DNA of 64,000 nt from Saprospiraceae bacterium (GCA_016710265.1 JADJJL010000001.1:930001-994000), one strand, 5' to 3'. Counted from the first letter of the stretch, positions 45,501-55,392 are shown. The notes: generated by a model not told the origin, from the letters alone. Numbers and translations are program-made.

Positions 45501-46556
45501 ATGTCTAATAAATACAACACGATGGTTTCCGTAAAAAAACTTGGCATACTTTTAAGAAAAACAGATCTCGCTTTTGAATGCGATGGAGTCTTAAATCCAG
45601 CTGCCATAAAGCATGAAAATAAAATTCATATTTTTTATAGGGCTGTTGCCAAAGGTAATTGTTCCACGATTGGGTATTGTCGTTTGTCTTCTACCATGGA
45701 AGTGGAATGTAGAAACACCGTTCCTCTTCTTTTTCCTGAATATGATTGGGAAAACCAAGGATTGGAAGACCCTAGAATTGTAAAAATTGAGGACACCTTT
45801 TATATAACTTACACTGCTTACGATGGAATGAATGCTTTGGGTGCTCTGGCCAGTTCCAAGGATTTGATACACTGGAAAAAACATGGAATTATTGTGCCCC
45901 AGATTACTTATGAGGAATTTAAACATTTTGCTCAAGCCAAAGGGATGCTCACTGAAAAATACAATCGCTTTAATGAATATCCCAAAAAAAATGATGCCAA
46001 TGGAAGAAAACTATATTTATGGGATAAAAATTTAATTATTTTTCCAAGAAAAATTAAAGGCAAATTTTATTTGCTACATAGAATAAAACCGGATATTCAA
46101 ATTGTGGTGGAAATCGAAAAGTTAGAAGATTTAAACAGTGATTTTTGGCATGAAAATTTATTAAAATTTGATGAAAATATTGTACTAACGCCAAGATACG
46201 ATCATGAAGTAAGTTATATTGGTGGTGGCTGCCCTCCCATTGAAACGGATCAAGGATGGTTGCTCATTTACCATGGCGTGCATGATACGGTTAAAGGTTA
46301 CGTCTACTCTGCGTGTGCAGCACTTTTGGATTTGGAAAATCCAAAAATAGAAATTGCAAGATTGCCATACCCATTGTTCTTTCCAGAAAAAGAATGGGAA
46401 CTCAAAGGTGAGGTAAATTATGTCTGCTTTCCAACAGCTACGATTCAAGAAGAAAATGATCTCTACATTTATTATGGTGCCGCAGATGAACGAATTGCTG
46501 TTGCCAAAATAAAGCTTACTGATTTAATTGAAGAATTAATGCTTCACAAAATTTAA
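45501..46556 (+). CDS. GH130 family beta-mannoside phosphorylase-like protein
   Basis: 351 residues from the ATG at 45501 (a second candidate is 45522); the longer open frame would add 41 residues unrelated to the family. Five-bladed propeller motifs of GH130: VLNPAAIKHENKIHIFYRA, the catalytic-acid segment ENQGLEDPRIVKIED, FYITYTAYDG, GGGCPPIETDQGWLLIYHG and YVCFPTATIQEENDLYIYY. GH130 enzymes phosphorolyse (or in some members hydrolyse) beta-mannosides in the cytosol, releasing mannose-1-phosphate. It overlaps an apparent operon with the glycosyltransferase 4 nt downstream, suggesting the synthesis and turnover of one mannose-containing glycan. The exact linkage cannot be read. Confidence 0.88.
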   Translation: MSNKYNTMVSVKKLGILLRKTDLAFECDGVLNPAAIKHENKIHIFYRAVAKGNCSTIGYCRLSSTMEVECRNTVPLLFPEYDWENQGLEDPRIVKIEDTFYITYTAYDGMNALGALASSKDLIHWKKHGIIVPQITYEEFKHFAQAKGMLTEKYNRFNEYPKKNDANGRKLYLWDKNLIIFPRKIKGKFYLLHRIKPDIQIVVEIEKLEDLNSDFWHENLLKFDENIVLTPRYDHEVSYIGGGCPPIETDQGWLLIYHGVHDTVKGYVYSACAALLDLENPKIEIARLPYPLFFPEKEWELKGEVNYVCFPTATIQEENDLYIYYGAADERIAVAKIKLTDLIEELMLHKI

Positions 46557-46560
46557 AAGA

Positions 46561-48918
46561 ATGAAAATAAATAGCAATCCATTCAATGAAAACAGTCATA
46601 TGGACTCTTGGCCATTAAAAATAAATACTTCTTTGCTTGATCTCATACCGCTTAATGAAAACAAACTGCCTGAAATTGTTTTTATCACTTCCTTCCCACC
46701 AAGAGAATGTGGCATTGCAACGTACTCTCAGGATTTAATAAATGCTCTTGAAATCCAATTTGAAGCTTCCTTTGAAATCAGTATTTGCGCCCTTGAGTCT
46801 GAATCGGAACAACACATTTATATTCAAAAACCAAAATATATTTTAAATACAGAACACCCAAATTCTTATACTAATTTAGCCATTGCAATCAATAGAAATA
46901 AAAATATTCAAGCCGTGGTCTTGCAACATGAATTTGGATTTTTTTCCAAAATGGAGTTTCACTTTTTAGAGTTTTTAGAAAGTATCTCTAAACCAATAGT
47001 TTTCGTATTGCATACCGTCTTACCAAATCCCAATGAAAGTTTAAAACAAATTATGGACGCAATGACTTCCATTGCCTCATCCATTATTGTGATGACCAAA
47101 GATGCTTCAAAAATATTGATCAATAATTACAATGTAAGATCCTCCAAAATAACAATCATCCAGCATGGAACGCATTTGGTTTCCCCTGCAGACAAAGAAG
47201 TGCTTAAAACCAAATATCTTCTTTCCAATCGAGAAATTCTAACAACATTTGGACTTTTGGGCTCAAGCAAAGGAATAGAAGTCACACTGGAAGCCTTGCC
47301 AAACATCATTAAAACACATCCACAAGTCTTGTTTTTAATTCTGGGAAAAACACATCCTACCATTCTCAAAAATGACGGCGAACTCTATAGAGAAATGCTG
47401 AAAGATAAAATTAAAGAACTGAAAATAGAAAAGCATGTCTCTTTTGTGAATGAATATCTTCCACTTTCCACTTTGTTGGAATATTTACAACTCACCGATA
47501 TCTATCTATTTACTTCCAAAGACCCAAATCAAGCTGTTAGTGGTACTTTTTCGTATGCAGTCAGTTGTGGTTGTCCAATTATTTCCACTCCAATCCCTCA
47601 TGCTTGTGAAGTACTTGACAATGGAGCTGGAATTATAGTTGATTTTCAAAATCCCCAACAACTGTCAGATGCCGTGATATTGCTTTTAGACAATGAAAAA
47701 CTTAGATACCAAAAAAGTTTAAACGGTTTGCATAAAATGGCACCAACTGCTTGGCAAAATTCAGCCATCGCACATGCTCAACTTTTTGAAAGACTGATAC
47801 CCAAGAGTATAAAATTAAAATATCGAATGCCTGTCATCAAATTGGATCACATCCATAGAATGACCACTGAATTTGGAATACACCAATTTTCAAAAATTGC
47901 CCAACCAGACAAAGATTCTGGTTATACTTTGGACGACAATGCCAGAGCATTGATTGCAATTTGTCAGCAATATGATTCCGATCGCGACGAGAAACACTTG
48001 ATATTAATAGAAACCTATTTCCAGTTTATTAAATTCTGTCTTCGTGGCAATGGGACATTTTTGAACTATGTCAACGAGCAAAAAGAATTTACCACACAGA
48101 ATGAAAATGAAAATCTTGAAGATAGCAATGGAAGGGCAGTATGGGCTTTGGGATATTTAATATCTCTAAAAGAAATATTACCTTCCTATTTTTCCGAACA
48201 GGCTGAATATATATTACAAAAAATATTACCTCAATTAGATAAATCCTATTCCTCAAGGGCCATGGCCTTTATCATCAAAGGCTTGTATTATCAAAACGAT
48301 TCCAAGAATTTTCACCTAATAAAAACCTTGGCAAACAGGTTGGTTCAAATGTATAGGCATGAAAGAAAAAATGATTGGTTTTGGTTTGAAACTTACCTCA
48401 CCTATGGTAACAGCATATTGCCGGAAGCTCTACTTTGTGCTTACTTAAGTACACACGAAATAGTTTATAAAAATATCGCCAAGGAAAGTTTTGATTTTTT
48501 GCTTTCAAAAATATTTATAGATGAAAAAATTAAAGTGATCTCAAACAAAGGTTGGTATAAAAAAGACAGCATTTCAGAAACCCAAATCGGTGGGGAGCAA
48601 CCCATTGATGTGGCTTATACCATCATGGCTTTGGAAAAATTCTATAGGCAGTTTAATGAGATTGGATACAAGCAGAAAGCGGTCTTTGCTTTTAATTGGT
48701 TCTTAGGAAAAAATCATTTAAATCAAATTATTTACAACCCATGCACCGGTGGATGCTATGATGGATTGGAAGAATATAACGCAAATCTAAATCAAGGAGC
48801 TGAATCCACCATCAGCTATCTACTTGCAAGGCAAACCATGCATCAGTTGATTTCCAATAAAGAAAACCTAGTTTATCCTGATCTTGACGCACAGCTTGCT
48901 CCAATTAAGCATTATTAA
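46561..48918 (+). CDS. GT4 glycosyltransferase fused to a C-terminal helical (alpha/alpha-barrel-like) domain
   Basis: 785 residues. Residues about 35-420 are a GT-B fold glycosyltransferase of family 4: TSFPPRECGIATYSQDLI, LQHEFGFFSKMEF, HTVLPNPNES, GLLGSSKGIEVTLEALPN and a nucleotide-binding TPIPHACEVLDNGAGI near 350. Residues about 430-785 form an all-helical region with repeated aromatic helices (DDNARALIAICQQY, DSNGRAVWALGYLI, DWFWFETYLTYGNSILPEAL, CTGGCYDGLEEYN), like glycoside-hydrolase toroids. Mannosyltransferase activity is inferred from the GH130 partner. Cytosolic, no signal peptide. Confidence 0.85.
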   Translation: MKINSNPFNENSHMDSWPLKINTSLLDLIPLNENKLPEIVFITSFPPRECGIATYSQDLINALEIQFEASFEISICALESESEQHIYIQKPKYILNTEHPNSYTNLAIAINRNKNIQAVVLQHEFGFFSKMEFHFLEFLESISKPIVFVLHTVLPNPNESLKQIMDAMTSIASSIIVMTKDASKILINNYNVRSSKITIIQHGTHLVSPADKEVLKTKYLLSNREILTTFGLLGSSKGIEVTLEALPNIIKTHPQVLFLILGKTHPTILKNDGELYREMLKDKIKELKIEKHVSFVNEYLPLSTLLEYLQLTDIYLFTSKDPNQAVSGTFSYAVSCGCPIISTPIPHACEVLDNGAGIIVDFQNPQQLSDAVILLLDNEKLRYQKSLNGLHKMAPTAWQNSAIAHAQLFERLIPKSIKLKYRMPVIKLDHIHRMTTEFGIHQFSKIAQPDKDSGYTLDDNARALIAICQQYDSDRDEKHLILIETYFQFIKFCLRGNGTFLNYVNEQKEFTTQNENENLEDSNGRAVWALGYLISLKEILPSYFSEQAEYILQKILPQLDKSYSSRAMAFIIKGLYYQNDSKNFHLIKTLANRLVQMYRHERKNDWFWFETYLTYGNSILPEALLCAYLSTHEIVYKNIAKESFDFLLSKIFIDEKIKVISNKGWYKKDSISETQIGGEQPIDVAYTIMALEKFYRQFNEIGYKQKAVFAFNWFLGKNHLNQIIYNPCTGGCYDGLEEYNANLNQGAESTISYLLARQTMHQLISNKENLVYPDLDAQLAPIKHY

Positions 48919-49097
48919 AATTGTTGATAATATAGGATTGCAAATCAAAAAAATAAAATGCTACTTAAGCTTGCAAAATTATGGAACTAACATTCATTTA
49001 TTCTATAAAATGACGAATAATAAACTTATTGAGTTGCATCTTGATAAATAATAATCTTGATTAACTAATTATTACGAATTCAATCAGGCAAAAAGAC

Positions 49098-49105
49098 TAT
49101 ATTTG
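49098..49105 (+). promoter_or_regulatory. -7 promoter box for the barrel gene at 49133
   Basis: TATATTTG, 27 nt before the ATG at 49133. Confidence 0.5.
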
Positions 49106-49132
49106 ACGAATTTAAACATTAAAAAATATATT

Positions 49133-49730
49133 ATGCAAAAAATTTTAATTGGCTTCGTATGTATGCTGTGTGTACTACAAGCGACTTCTCAGCACATAAC
49201 CATTGGACCTACCATTGGACTTAATAATTCCTGGATTTCCGAATCCAAGAACATAGGTGGAAAATCCAAGATTGGATTCAACGCCGGAATTTCTTTTATC
49301 TACAGTATTAAAGAAAATTATGGTCTGGGTGTGGACGCTATATATTCTGTAGAAGGTAATAAATTTGATCCTGATGGAACACGCTCTTTAAATTACCTAC
49401 GTATACCCATAAAAGCCTATTACTTTTTTGGAGAGTGGGGTGATAAATTTCGCCCAAAATTATTTTTAGGACTTTCACCTGCGTTTTTAATCGGCGGTAA
49501 TATTAAACAAGGAAACCAAGAATTTAAGTCAAAAGATTTTAATAAAGGCTTTGATCTGGGACTTAATGTGGGAACTGGTTTAAATGTAAGAATTATGGAA
49601 GCCACCTGGTTTAAAATTTGATTTAGGATATACGCATGGACTCACCAAAATTTTTAAAAACACTTCAAACAATTCAAAAAACCAAAATATTAATTTCAAC
49701 ATAGGTATTGGTTTTCCTATTGGAGAATAG
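49133..49730 (+). pseudogene. outer-membrane beta-barrel (porin-type) protein with a 3' frameshift
   Basis: About 199 codons. The start at 49133 opens the signal peptide MQKILIGFVCMLCVLQATSQ. The protein then reads as a small PorT/OmpW-like barrel: GPTIGLNNSWIS, KIGFNAGISFIYSIKENYG, YLRIPIKAYYFFGEWGDKF, LFLGLSPAFLIGG. The first frame stops at 49621 (ATWFKI-stop). Removing one base near 49608-49619 continues as KFDLGYTHGLTKIF and NINFNIGIGFPIGE to the TAG at 49728, which supplies the missing last strands. A terminator follows at 49758. Indel error or true frameshift is not resolved. Confidence 0.72.
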
Positions 49731-49757
49731 TCAAAACTAAAAATCATTGTATTATCG

Positions 49758-49790
49758 AATGCCCGTAAATTAATTTGCGGGCATTTTTTA
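49758..49790 (+). terminator. rho-independent terminator
   Basis: AATGCCCG and CGGGCATT enclose a further self-complementary AAATTAATTT core, and the stem is followed by a run of T. It lies 27 nt after the frame-restored stop at 49730, which supports the barrel gene extending to 49730. Confidence 0.85.
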
Positions 49791-49925
49791 TTTAATGGAA
49801 TTTGAATTAATAAAATATTTGGGCAGTTTCAAAAGCTGTAAGCCAATCAATTCCTTTTAAATAGTGGAAAGTTAGGGAACTTATAATCTTCAATAATACA
49901 TTGAAATAGAACTACATAACAGTCT

Positions 49926-49951
49926 TTTACATTTCGTTTACATACTTTTAC
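49926..49951. promoter_or_regulatory. three helically phased TTTAC repeats upstream of the BNR gene
   Basis: TTTAC begins at 49926, 49937 and 49947, spacing 11 and 10 bp, on one face of the helix. The last lies 32 nt before the TACCTTTG box at 49984. The regulator two genes downstream has an OmpR/PhoB-type winged helix, a fold that binds such direct repeats. Confidence 0.5.
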
Positions 49952-49983
49952 TCCCGAAATGACAGCAATAATAAACAGGCCTA

Positions 49984-49991
49984 TACCTTTG
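49984..49991 (+). promoter_or_regulatory. -7 promoter box for the BNR-repeat gene
   Basis: TACCTTTG, 31 nt before the ATG at 50023. No clear -33 TTG, as expected for a promoter that depends on an activator. Confidence 0.55.
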
Positions 49992-50022
49992 GTCCGTTGT
50001 TTAACTAAATAAAATTACTATC

Positions 50023-51108
50023 ATGAAAACTATTATGCTCGCTTCCTTATTTTTGGTTCAATCCTATTTTGCTTGTCAGAATAAATCAGAAAAATCACTT
50101 CCCTTGATGTCGACCATGGTATTTCAACCCATGGGTTTTCTAAATACGCCGATGGATATAAATAATGATTCAGCTTCCGATCTTATTTATAAATCCTCTG
50201 ACAATGGTCAAAGCTGGCAAGATATAAGTGCAGGGCTACCAAAGGATATTCAGATTGATTGCATTTTTGAAAAAGAGGGCGAAATTCTTTTAGGTCACAG
50301 AGGAGGATTATTCCGCCGTAAAACGAATTCATTGACTCCCATATGGACCAAAGATATGGCCATGGGCCAGGAATCAGGGCTTTTTTTTCTTGGTCAATCT
50401 GGCTTATACGCTTTTGTTAATGACAAGGGTTTCTATCAGGAAATTCGTGGCACAGGATTGTGGAAAGAAGTATTCCCTGAATTAAACAATAAGATGCTCA
50501 GAACCATTTTGGAGACCTCTGGAGGTAAAATTTTAGTCGGCTCTGACCAGGGAATATTTAAATCTACTGACGCAGGAAAAAATTGGAAAAAGGTCTACGA
50601 CAAAGGAATGATTTTAAACATCGTGGAAAGTTCTGGAGTCTTAGTTGCCGGTGGTTTTGAAGGCGTGCTTCGTTCTACCGACGGAGGTGAAACTTGGACT
50701 GAGTCTTTAAATGAAAATATTCTAGTTAAAAATACAGTTGCTTTAAAAGACAGATTGATAGGGATTCTCGGCACATGGGATGCAGACAAAGTGAGTCCTA
50801 AAGGAATTACATCCAGACTAAAATGTTCATTGGATGGTGGCCAAAGCTGGCATCGAATGGACCAAACACTATTGCCAGTCAAGGGTTACGCCATGGATAA
50901 ACGGCTTGCAGAAGCAAAGGATTTATTCGATATCGTACAAATGGGAGAATCCCTATTTTGTAGTTTTGACCTTGGTGTATTCCGATCCAACGATTTTGGC
51001 AAAACATGGGAGCCTGTATTTATTCCCAAAGAAAAGACAAGATTTGATTTTGCTATTTCAGGAAATACAATCTACCTATTAAAATCAAGAAATGGTCTTG
51101 GCTGTTAA
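50023..51108 (+). CDS. BNR/Asp-box repeat lipoprotein
   Basis: 361 residues. The signal ends in SYFAC, giving a lipidated C18. The rest is a beta-propeller made of Asp-box repeats: KSSDNGQSWQDIS, KSTDAGKNWKKVY, RSTDGGETWTESL, CSLDGGQSWHRMD and RSNDFGKTWEPVF. Such propellers bind glycans or proteins at the cell envelope; no sialidase catalytic residues are evident. The gene for a membrane winged-helix regulator begins 23 nt downstream, and phased repeats lie upstream. The pair looks like a regulator with its envelope target or sensor partner. Confidence 0.82.
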   Translation: MKTIMLASLFLVQSYFACQNKSEKSLPLMSTMVFQPMGFLNTPMDINNDSASDLIYKSSDNGQSWQDISAGLPKDIQIDCIFEKEGEILLGHRGGLFRRKTNSLTPIWTKDMAMGQESGLFFLGQSGLYAFVNDKGFYQEIRGTGLWKEVFPELNNKMLRTILETSGGKILVGSDQGIFKSTDAGKNWKKVYDKGMILNIVESSGVLVAGGFEGVLRSTDGGETWTESLNENILVKNTVALKDRLIGILGTWDADKVSPKGITSRLKCSLDGGQSWHRMDQTLLPVKGYAMDKRLAEAKDLFDIVQMGESLFCSFDLGVFRSNDFGKTWEPVFIPKEKTRFDFAISGNTIYLLKSRNGLGC

Positions 51109-51131
51109 AAAAATCTGCATATCTTTCAGTC

Positions 51132-52021
51132 ATGTTTCGACTTGTTTTTAATAGAAAATTACAGTCTCTAATCGCCTTTGGTTTAATCTCTTTTCTTTGT
51201 TTCCCATCGGGCTATACCCAAGACAGCTCAATGGAAAAACAGGATGATAAAATCAATTTGGCTTTACGTCGAACTGCAGATGCTTTACTTCGACTGGCTG
51301 GTGATAGCACAAGTCGAATAGCAGAGATTGAAAAGTGGCTGACCATATTTGGAGAATAAGACTTGATCAAGACTTTAATTATGAACAATTGCCAGCTTTG
51401 CTTCAGTCCTCTTTTGAGCTTTACAGTATCAAAGAAGAATACCAGGTAGCGATCCGTCAATGTGAAAATTCTGTCATTGATTTAGGATTCCATCAAAAGG
51501 ATTTTATTGAAAAAAAACAAGTTCCTTGCGGCGGCAGAGCTCTTCCTACTGGCTGTCATTTTATAGAACTTACTTTTTTGAATAAAACTGAACCTGCAAA
51601 ATTTTGGGCAACAGAAACCGGTATTGTCTTACTGATTCTCGGGGGTTTATTTGGTTTTTTAATTTTTTATCGTCAAAAATCCAAGCATCCATCTGATGTC
51701 AATAAAGAAATAGAATATTTGGAATTTGGCAATTCAAAACTCGATGTCTCTGGACAAAAACTCATTTGCAATGGTTCCCATCAAACCTTGACCTATCGAG
51801 AAACCAAACTACTCAATCTTTTTGCGACCAACTTTAACCAGTTGCTTCAACGTGAATTTATTCTCCAACAAGTGTGGGCTGATGAAGGTGTGTTGGTTGG
51901 TCGTAGCCTGGATGTTTTTGTCTCGCGATTAAGAAAAAAATTAGCAGAAGACAAGTCGGTCAGTATAGTGGTTGTTCATGGGATTGGATATAGATTGGAG
52001 CCAGTACAAGTCACCTCTTAA
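51132..52021 (+). pseudogene. membrane-anchored one-component winged-helix regulator, frameshifted at an A4 run
   Basis: The pieces combine to about 297 residues: signal peptide (MFRLVFNRKLQSLIAFGLIS), an extracytoplasmic segment (NLALRRTADALLRLAGDSTSR; DHIWRIRLDQDFNYEQLP; VPCGGRALPTGC), one membrane helix (TGIVLLILGGLFGFLIFY) and a cytosolic OmpR/PhoB-type winged helix (TYRETKLLNLFATNFNQLL; GRSLDVFVSRLRKKL; IVVVHGIGYRLEP). Adding one A at 51331-51334 joins IEK to VADHIW. This is the inverted ToxR-like layout (sensor first, DNA-binding domain last) seen in Bacteroidota. It has no receiver domain, so it is directly signal-responsive. It is convergent with the DUF2911 gene (4-nt gap). Confidence 0.8.
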
Positions 52022-52025
52022 ATAA

Positions 52026-53144
52026 TTAAAGTGCTTTACCGCTTTCCAGTGTTTTGACAGCCATTTCCAAACTCTTTTTATTCAAATCATCCGGAGCTTG
52101 CTTGAGAGCTAATTTACCATGTTCCAATGCCTTTTTAAGATTGCCCATGGCGGAATATCCTCTCATCAAGCCCACATGGGTGGGCCAAGACCCATTGTGC
52201 TTTTTAAAATTCATCTCAAAAACCATCATTGCATCTGAGATCTTTTTTTGGGCTAATAATTTTCTTCCGTATTGATGCAATTCAACACTGCTTCCATTTT
52301 CCAAAGCTTGCTTCATAAATTTTTCAGAGTCTTCTTTTTTCCCAAGTTTTTCTAAAATTCCGGATCTGATAGAAAGAGCAGAAAAATTTTGTACTCCACC
52401 TAGGTTTGGATCAGTGGCAGAAGTAATCCAAGACAATGCTTGATCCAAATTCACATCGTTATTTAAACACCAGTTAGCTGCAGCTTGTAAACTTTGTGGA
52501 TCGAAACCCAAAGCACCACTCATCTGAGATTGAATATTTGCCAAAACAGTTTTTTTAAGGTCCACTTGCACAGTAAAAGGTATCCTCCAATACTCCCACT
52601 CCAGAGCAACTTCAACCGAATTTTCAGTTTGTTTGTCAAAATTAAATTCCAATCTCTCCTTGCTTGGACTTATGTTTTTTTGTTGTTTGCTGGTTACCCT
52701 TAATACATCCTTTGATTTTTCATAAAAATAACTACCCCATGCTTCTGAATTGCTATTGAATATTAAAATGGATGAATCTTCATACAATTCTATAAAAAAC
52801 GCATATTTACCCGCAGGCAATTTTTGGCCATTAATTTGCACATCAGTGCTGAAGGACATCGTAGTACATTCATCTGCACCCGCCCTCCAGGGCGATGCAG
52901 CATCGGAACCAAATCCAAGTATTGTAGTTCCAAAATAAGCCACATCCGTTCCCCATATTTTGCCTTCCCTGCCTTTGACTCCTGGGGCATTCCATGTAAT
53001 TTCTATATCCGTGAAAGCTATTTTCCTACCAGCCATGCAAAAATGATTGGTGGGTGAAGGCAATCTGAGGGCTTGCCCATGTAAGGAGCCCATTTGTAAA
53101 ATGAATAAAGAAAGCAATGAAATTAAAAAGTAATTTTTTGTCAT
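52026..53144 (-). CDS. DUF2911 domain protein with C-terminal TPR-like helices
   Basis: 372 residues with a signal peptide ending near GSLHGQA. The DUF2911 part (about 24-200) contains DIEITWNAPGVKGREGKIWG, SPWRAGADECTTMSFSTDV, INGQKLPAGKYAFFIEL and WGSYFYEKSKDVLRV. From about 215 come helical repeats (KKEDSEKFMKQALENG; ISDAMMVFEMNFKKHNGSW; LKKALEHGKLALKQAPDDL) of TPR type. It is a periplasmic protein of unknown function, common in Bacteroidota. It is convergent with the regulator gene at 51132. Confidence 0.85.
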   Translation of the reverse strand: MTKNYFLISLLSLFILQMGSLHGQALRLPSPTNHFCMAGRKIAFTDIEITWNAPGVKGREGKIWGTDVAYFGTTILGFGSDAASPWRAGADECTTMSFSTDVQINGQKLPAGKYAFFIELYEDSSILIFNSNSEAWGSYFYEKSKDVLRVTSKQQKNISPSKERLEFNFDKQTENSVEVALEWEYWRIPFTVQVDLKKTVLANIQSQMSGALGFDPQSLQAAANWCLNNDVNLDQALSWITSATDPNLGGVQNFSALSIRSGILEKLGKKEDSEKFMKQALENGSSVELHQYGRKLLAQKKISDAMMVFEMNFKKHNGSWPTHVGLMRGYSAMGNLKKALEHGKLALKQAPDDLNKKSLEMAVKTLESGKAL

Positions 53145-53269
53145 GTCTATTTGTTTGTATTGAATGAAACGATTTTCAAATAAAAATATGTTGCCTAAAA
53201 TAAAATTATTTTCAATTTCATATTTTAATGGTTCTTTGTTTTAAATTTTCTCGATGTAAATTTAAATAT

Positions 53270-53956
53270 TTAGTGGTCTACTAATCTATAACCTACGGCT
53301 TTAAGAGTTAAAATCTGAACAAGGGAATCCTCTTTCAAATATTGTCTTAGTTTAGTAATATAAACATCCAGATTCCTTGAATTAAAAAAATGATCATCAC
53401 CCCATATGGTATCTAAAATATGCTTCCGATTGACCACCTCATTTTTGTGATCGATCAACATCATCAGAAGTTGAGCTTCTCTATAGGACAGACGCTTAAC
53501 TTCTTTGTCCAAAATTAATTCCAATCTGGTGGGTGAAAATTTATACCGACCAATTAAAATCATATTTTCAGGGAGTTGGGAAGTTTGATTCTGATGGCAT
53601 AATTTGTAAAGATTATTGATTCGCACAATTAACTCTTCCAGACTAAATGGTTTCCTAATATAGTCGTTGCCGCCGGATTGGAAGCCTTCTAGAATATCTG
53701 CAGTTTGACTTTTGGCTGTAATAAAAATAATAGGAATCTGGGGATTCAACATCCTGATCTCTTTAGCCAAGGTAAAACCATCTTTAATCGGCAACATCAC
53801 ATCAAAAAGGCAAATGTCTGGATTAAAAGAGTGAAATTTTTCAATCAAATGATCACCATCTGGCAAATGGAGAATCTCAAATGAACGACTTTGCAATGAT
53901 TCCTTGACAATTTTGGCCAGTGAAGGTTCATCCTCAATATACAATACCTTCATCAT
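53270..53956 (-). CDS. OmpR/PhoB-family response regulator
   Basis: 228 residues. Receiver domain with acidic pocket EDE at 8-10, phospho-acceptor D52 in CLFDVMLPIKDG, T80 in IIFITAK and the conserved K102 in DYIRKPF. The C-terminal winged-helix domain contains LSYREAQLLMMLIDHKNEVV and NLDVYITKLRQYL. It overlaps the kinase gene by 4 nt (ATGA type). The likely targets are the GLPGLI/TonB genes across the divergent region with the phased TTAACC repeats. Confidence 0.95.
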   Translation of the reverse strand: MMKVLYIEDEPSLAKIVKESLQSRSFEILHLPDGDHLIEKFHSFNPDICLFDVMLPIKDGFTLAKEIRMLNPQIPIIFITAKSQTADILEGFQSGGNDYIRKPFSLEELIVRINNLYKLCHQNQTSQLPENMILIGRYKFSPTRLELILDKEVKRLSYREAQLLMMLIDHKNEVVNRKHILDTIWGDDHFFNSRNLDVYITKLRQYLKEDSLVQILTLKAVGYRLVDH

Positions 53957-55377
53957 ACTTCACTGTCCAATGGTATACTCAGTTCAAAAATATTACTTAC
54001 TTCTGTGGTCCGTAATCGAATTTTACCACGAAGTGATCTGACCAATTGTTTGACAATATACAGGCCAAGTCCGTGCCCCTTTTCATTGTGAATATTACCG
54101 CTAGGAATTCTGTAAAATCTGTCAAATATTTTATCAACATGTTCAACTTGAATGGGTTTTCCGTTGTCCTCAATAGATACAAATAAATGGTCTCCAGTTC
54201 TTTTCAAACTCACTACAACTCGAGGGTCTTGACTCTTATTGTATTTTAGAGCATTTTCAATCAGATTGTGCAAAATCAATATAAATTTTTGAACATCCAA
54301 TTCTACTTCCTCCTCTGTCTCAAGCTTTTCAAAAATTACAGAAATGCCATTTTGCTCCGCTCTCCACTTAAACGACTCCAAAACATCCGCAACAAGTTTA
54401 TTCAAATTAACTCTTTCGTTTTTAGATCCGATGGCATCCATTTGTTGGGAAGCTGATAGAACCTTATCCACCAACATATTCAATTTATGATTCTCTGACT
54501 CTGCGATGCGATAATACTCCTGTCGAACAGATTCATCTTGACCTGCATGAAAATTTTGGATCGCCTCTAATGCCACTCCCATTGTTGCAATGGGTGTCTT
54601 TAATTCATGGGTCATATTTCTTACAAAATCCTGCTGCAGGGTATACAATTCTTTTTGTTTTCGAGAAGATGAAATAATACTTACAAAGGCAAAAATAAAT
54701 ACCAGATACATCAATATTGAAATAACAATTTCAGGTAATATCCTTTTTAAAATAAACATTTGATTCTGGTCCGTTTGGATTGAATAAAACTCATTGGTAA
54801 ATACATCCTTATAAACATCAGAACCCATACTGTCCATTGAATTAGAATCTTTCACAATCTTATACTCAATATTCAATCCAGAATTTTGTAGATTCTCTTT
54901 AAATAATTTTTCTATCTCTGTAAAATTAGAACCGATTTTTTCAGAATTCAAATGATATGTAGAATCTAATTGAATTGAATCATTTCTAACATCCATCTTA
55001 AATCGCATTTCAGTTGGATTCTCATCTGATACTTCATTTCTTGCAATGACAATAGTCGTTGCCTTTCCACCAGATTTCTTATCCAGTCCAACGGAATCAA
55101 TGGTTAAAATTTCTGTTTTGTGATTGCGAACGGTGATGTTGGTGGAATTCTCTTTACCTAACCAAGAAACGCCCTTGAGTTCGAAAATCATTTTATCCAA
55201 TGTTTTTGATTCTGCAGTTCTAAATGCATTGGTAAAAATATACCTAACCTCCTTGTTAAAATCTTTTTCTTCAGAAAGATAAGTAGACCTTAAATAATAA
55301 GCAAGAAATCCACCCAAAAGAATCAAACTGATGCTTGCAATAAGTCTATGATTAAAATTAGAAAAATGAACCGTCAT
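53953..55377 (-). CDS. sensor histidine kinase
   Basis: 474 residues. A membrane helix at about 12-29, a periplasmic sensor of about 185 residues (30-212) without a recognised fold, and a second helix at about 213-236. Then come the HisKA domain with H257 in NMTHELKTPIATMG and the HATPase domain (NLIENALKYNK, EDNGKPI, GHGLGLYIVKQL). It phosphorylates the response regulator encoded with a 4-nt overlap. The promoter TACTTTTG lies 15 nt before the ATG, on the minus side of the shared regulatory region. Confidence 0.95.
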   Translation of the reverse strand: MTVHFSNFNHRLIASISLILLGGFLAYYLRSTYLSEEKDFNKEVRYIFTNAFRTAESKTLDKMIFELKGVSWLGKENSTNITVRNHKTEILTIDSVGLDKKSGGKATTIVIARNEVSDENPTEMRFKMDVRNDSIQLDSTYHLNSEKIGSNFTEIEKLFKENLQNSGLNIEYKIVKDSNSMDSMGSDVYKDVFTNEFYSIQTDQNQMFILKRILPEIVISILMYLVFIFAFVSIISSSRKQKELYTLQQDFVRNMTHELKTPIATMGVALEAIQNFHAGQDESVRQEYYRIAESENHKLNMLVDKVLSASQQMDAIGSKNERVNLNKLVADVLESFKWRAEQNGISVIFEKLETEEEVELDVQKFILILHNLIENALKYNKSQDPRVVVSLKRTGDHLFVSIEDNGKPIQVEHVDKIFDRFYRIPSGNIHNEKGHGLGLYIVKQLVRSLRGKIRLRTTEVSNIFELSIPLDSEV

Positions 55378-55392
55378 ATTTATTTTTCAAAA

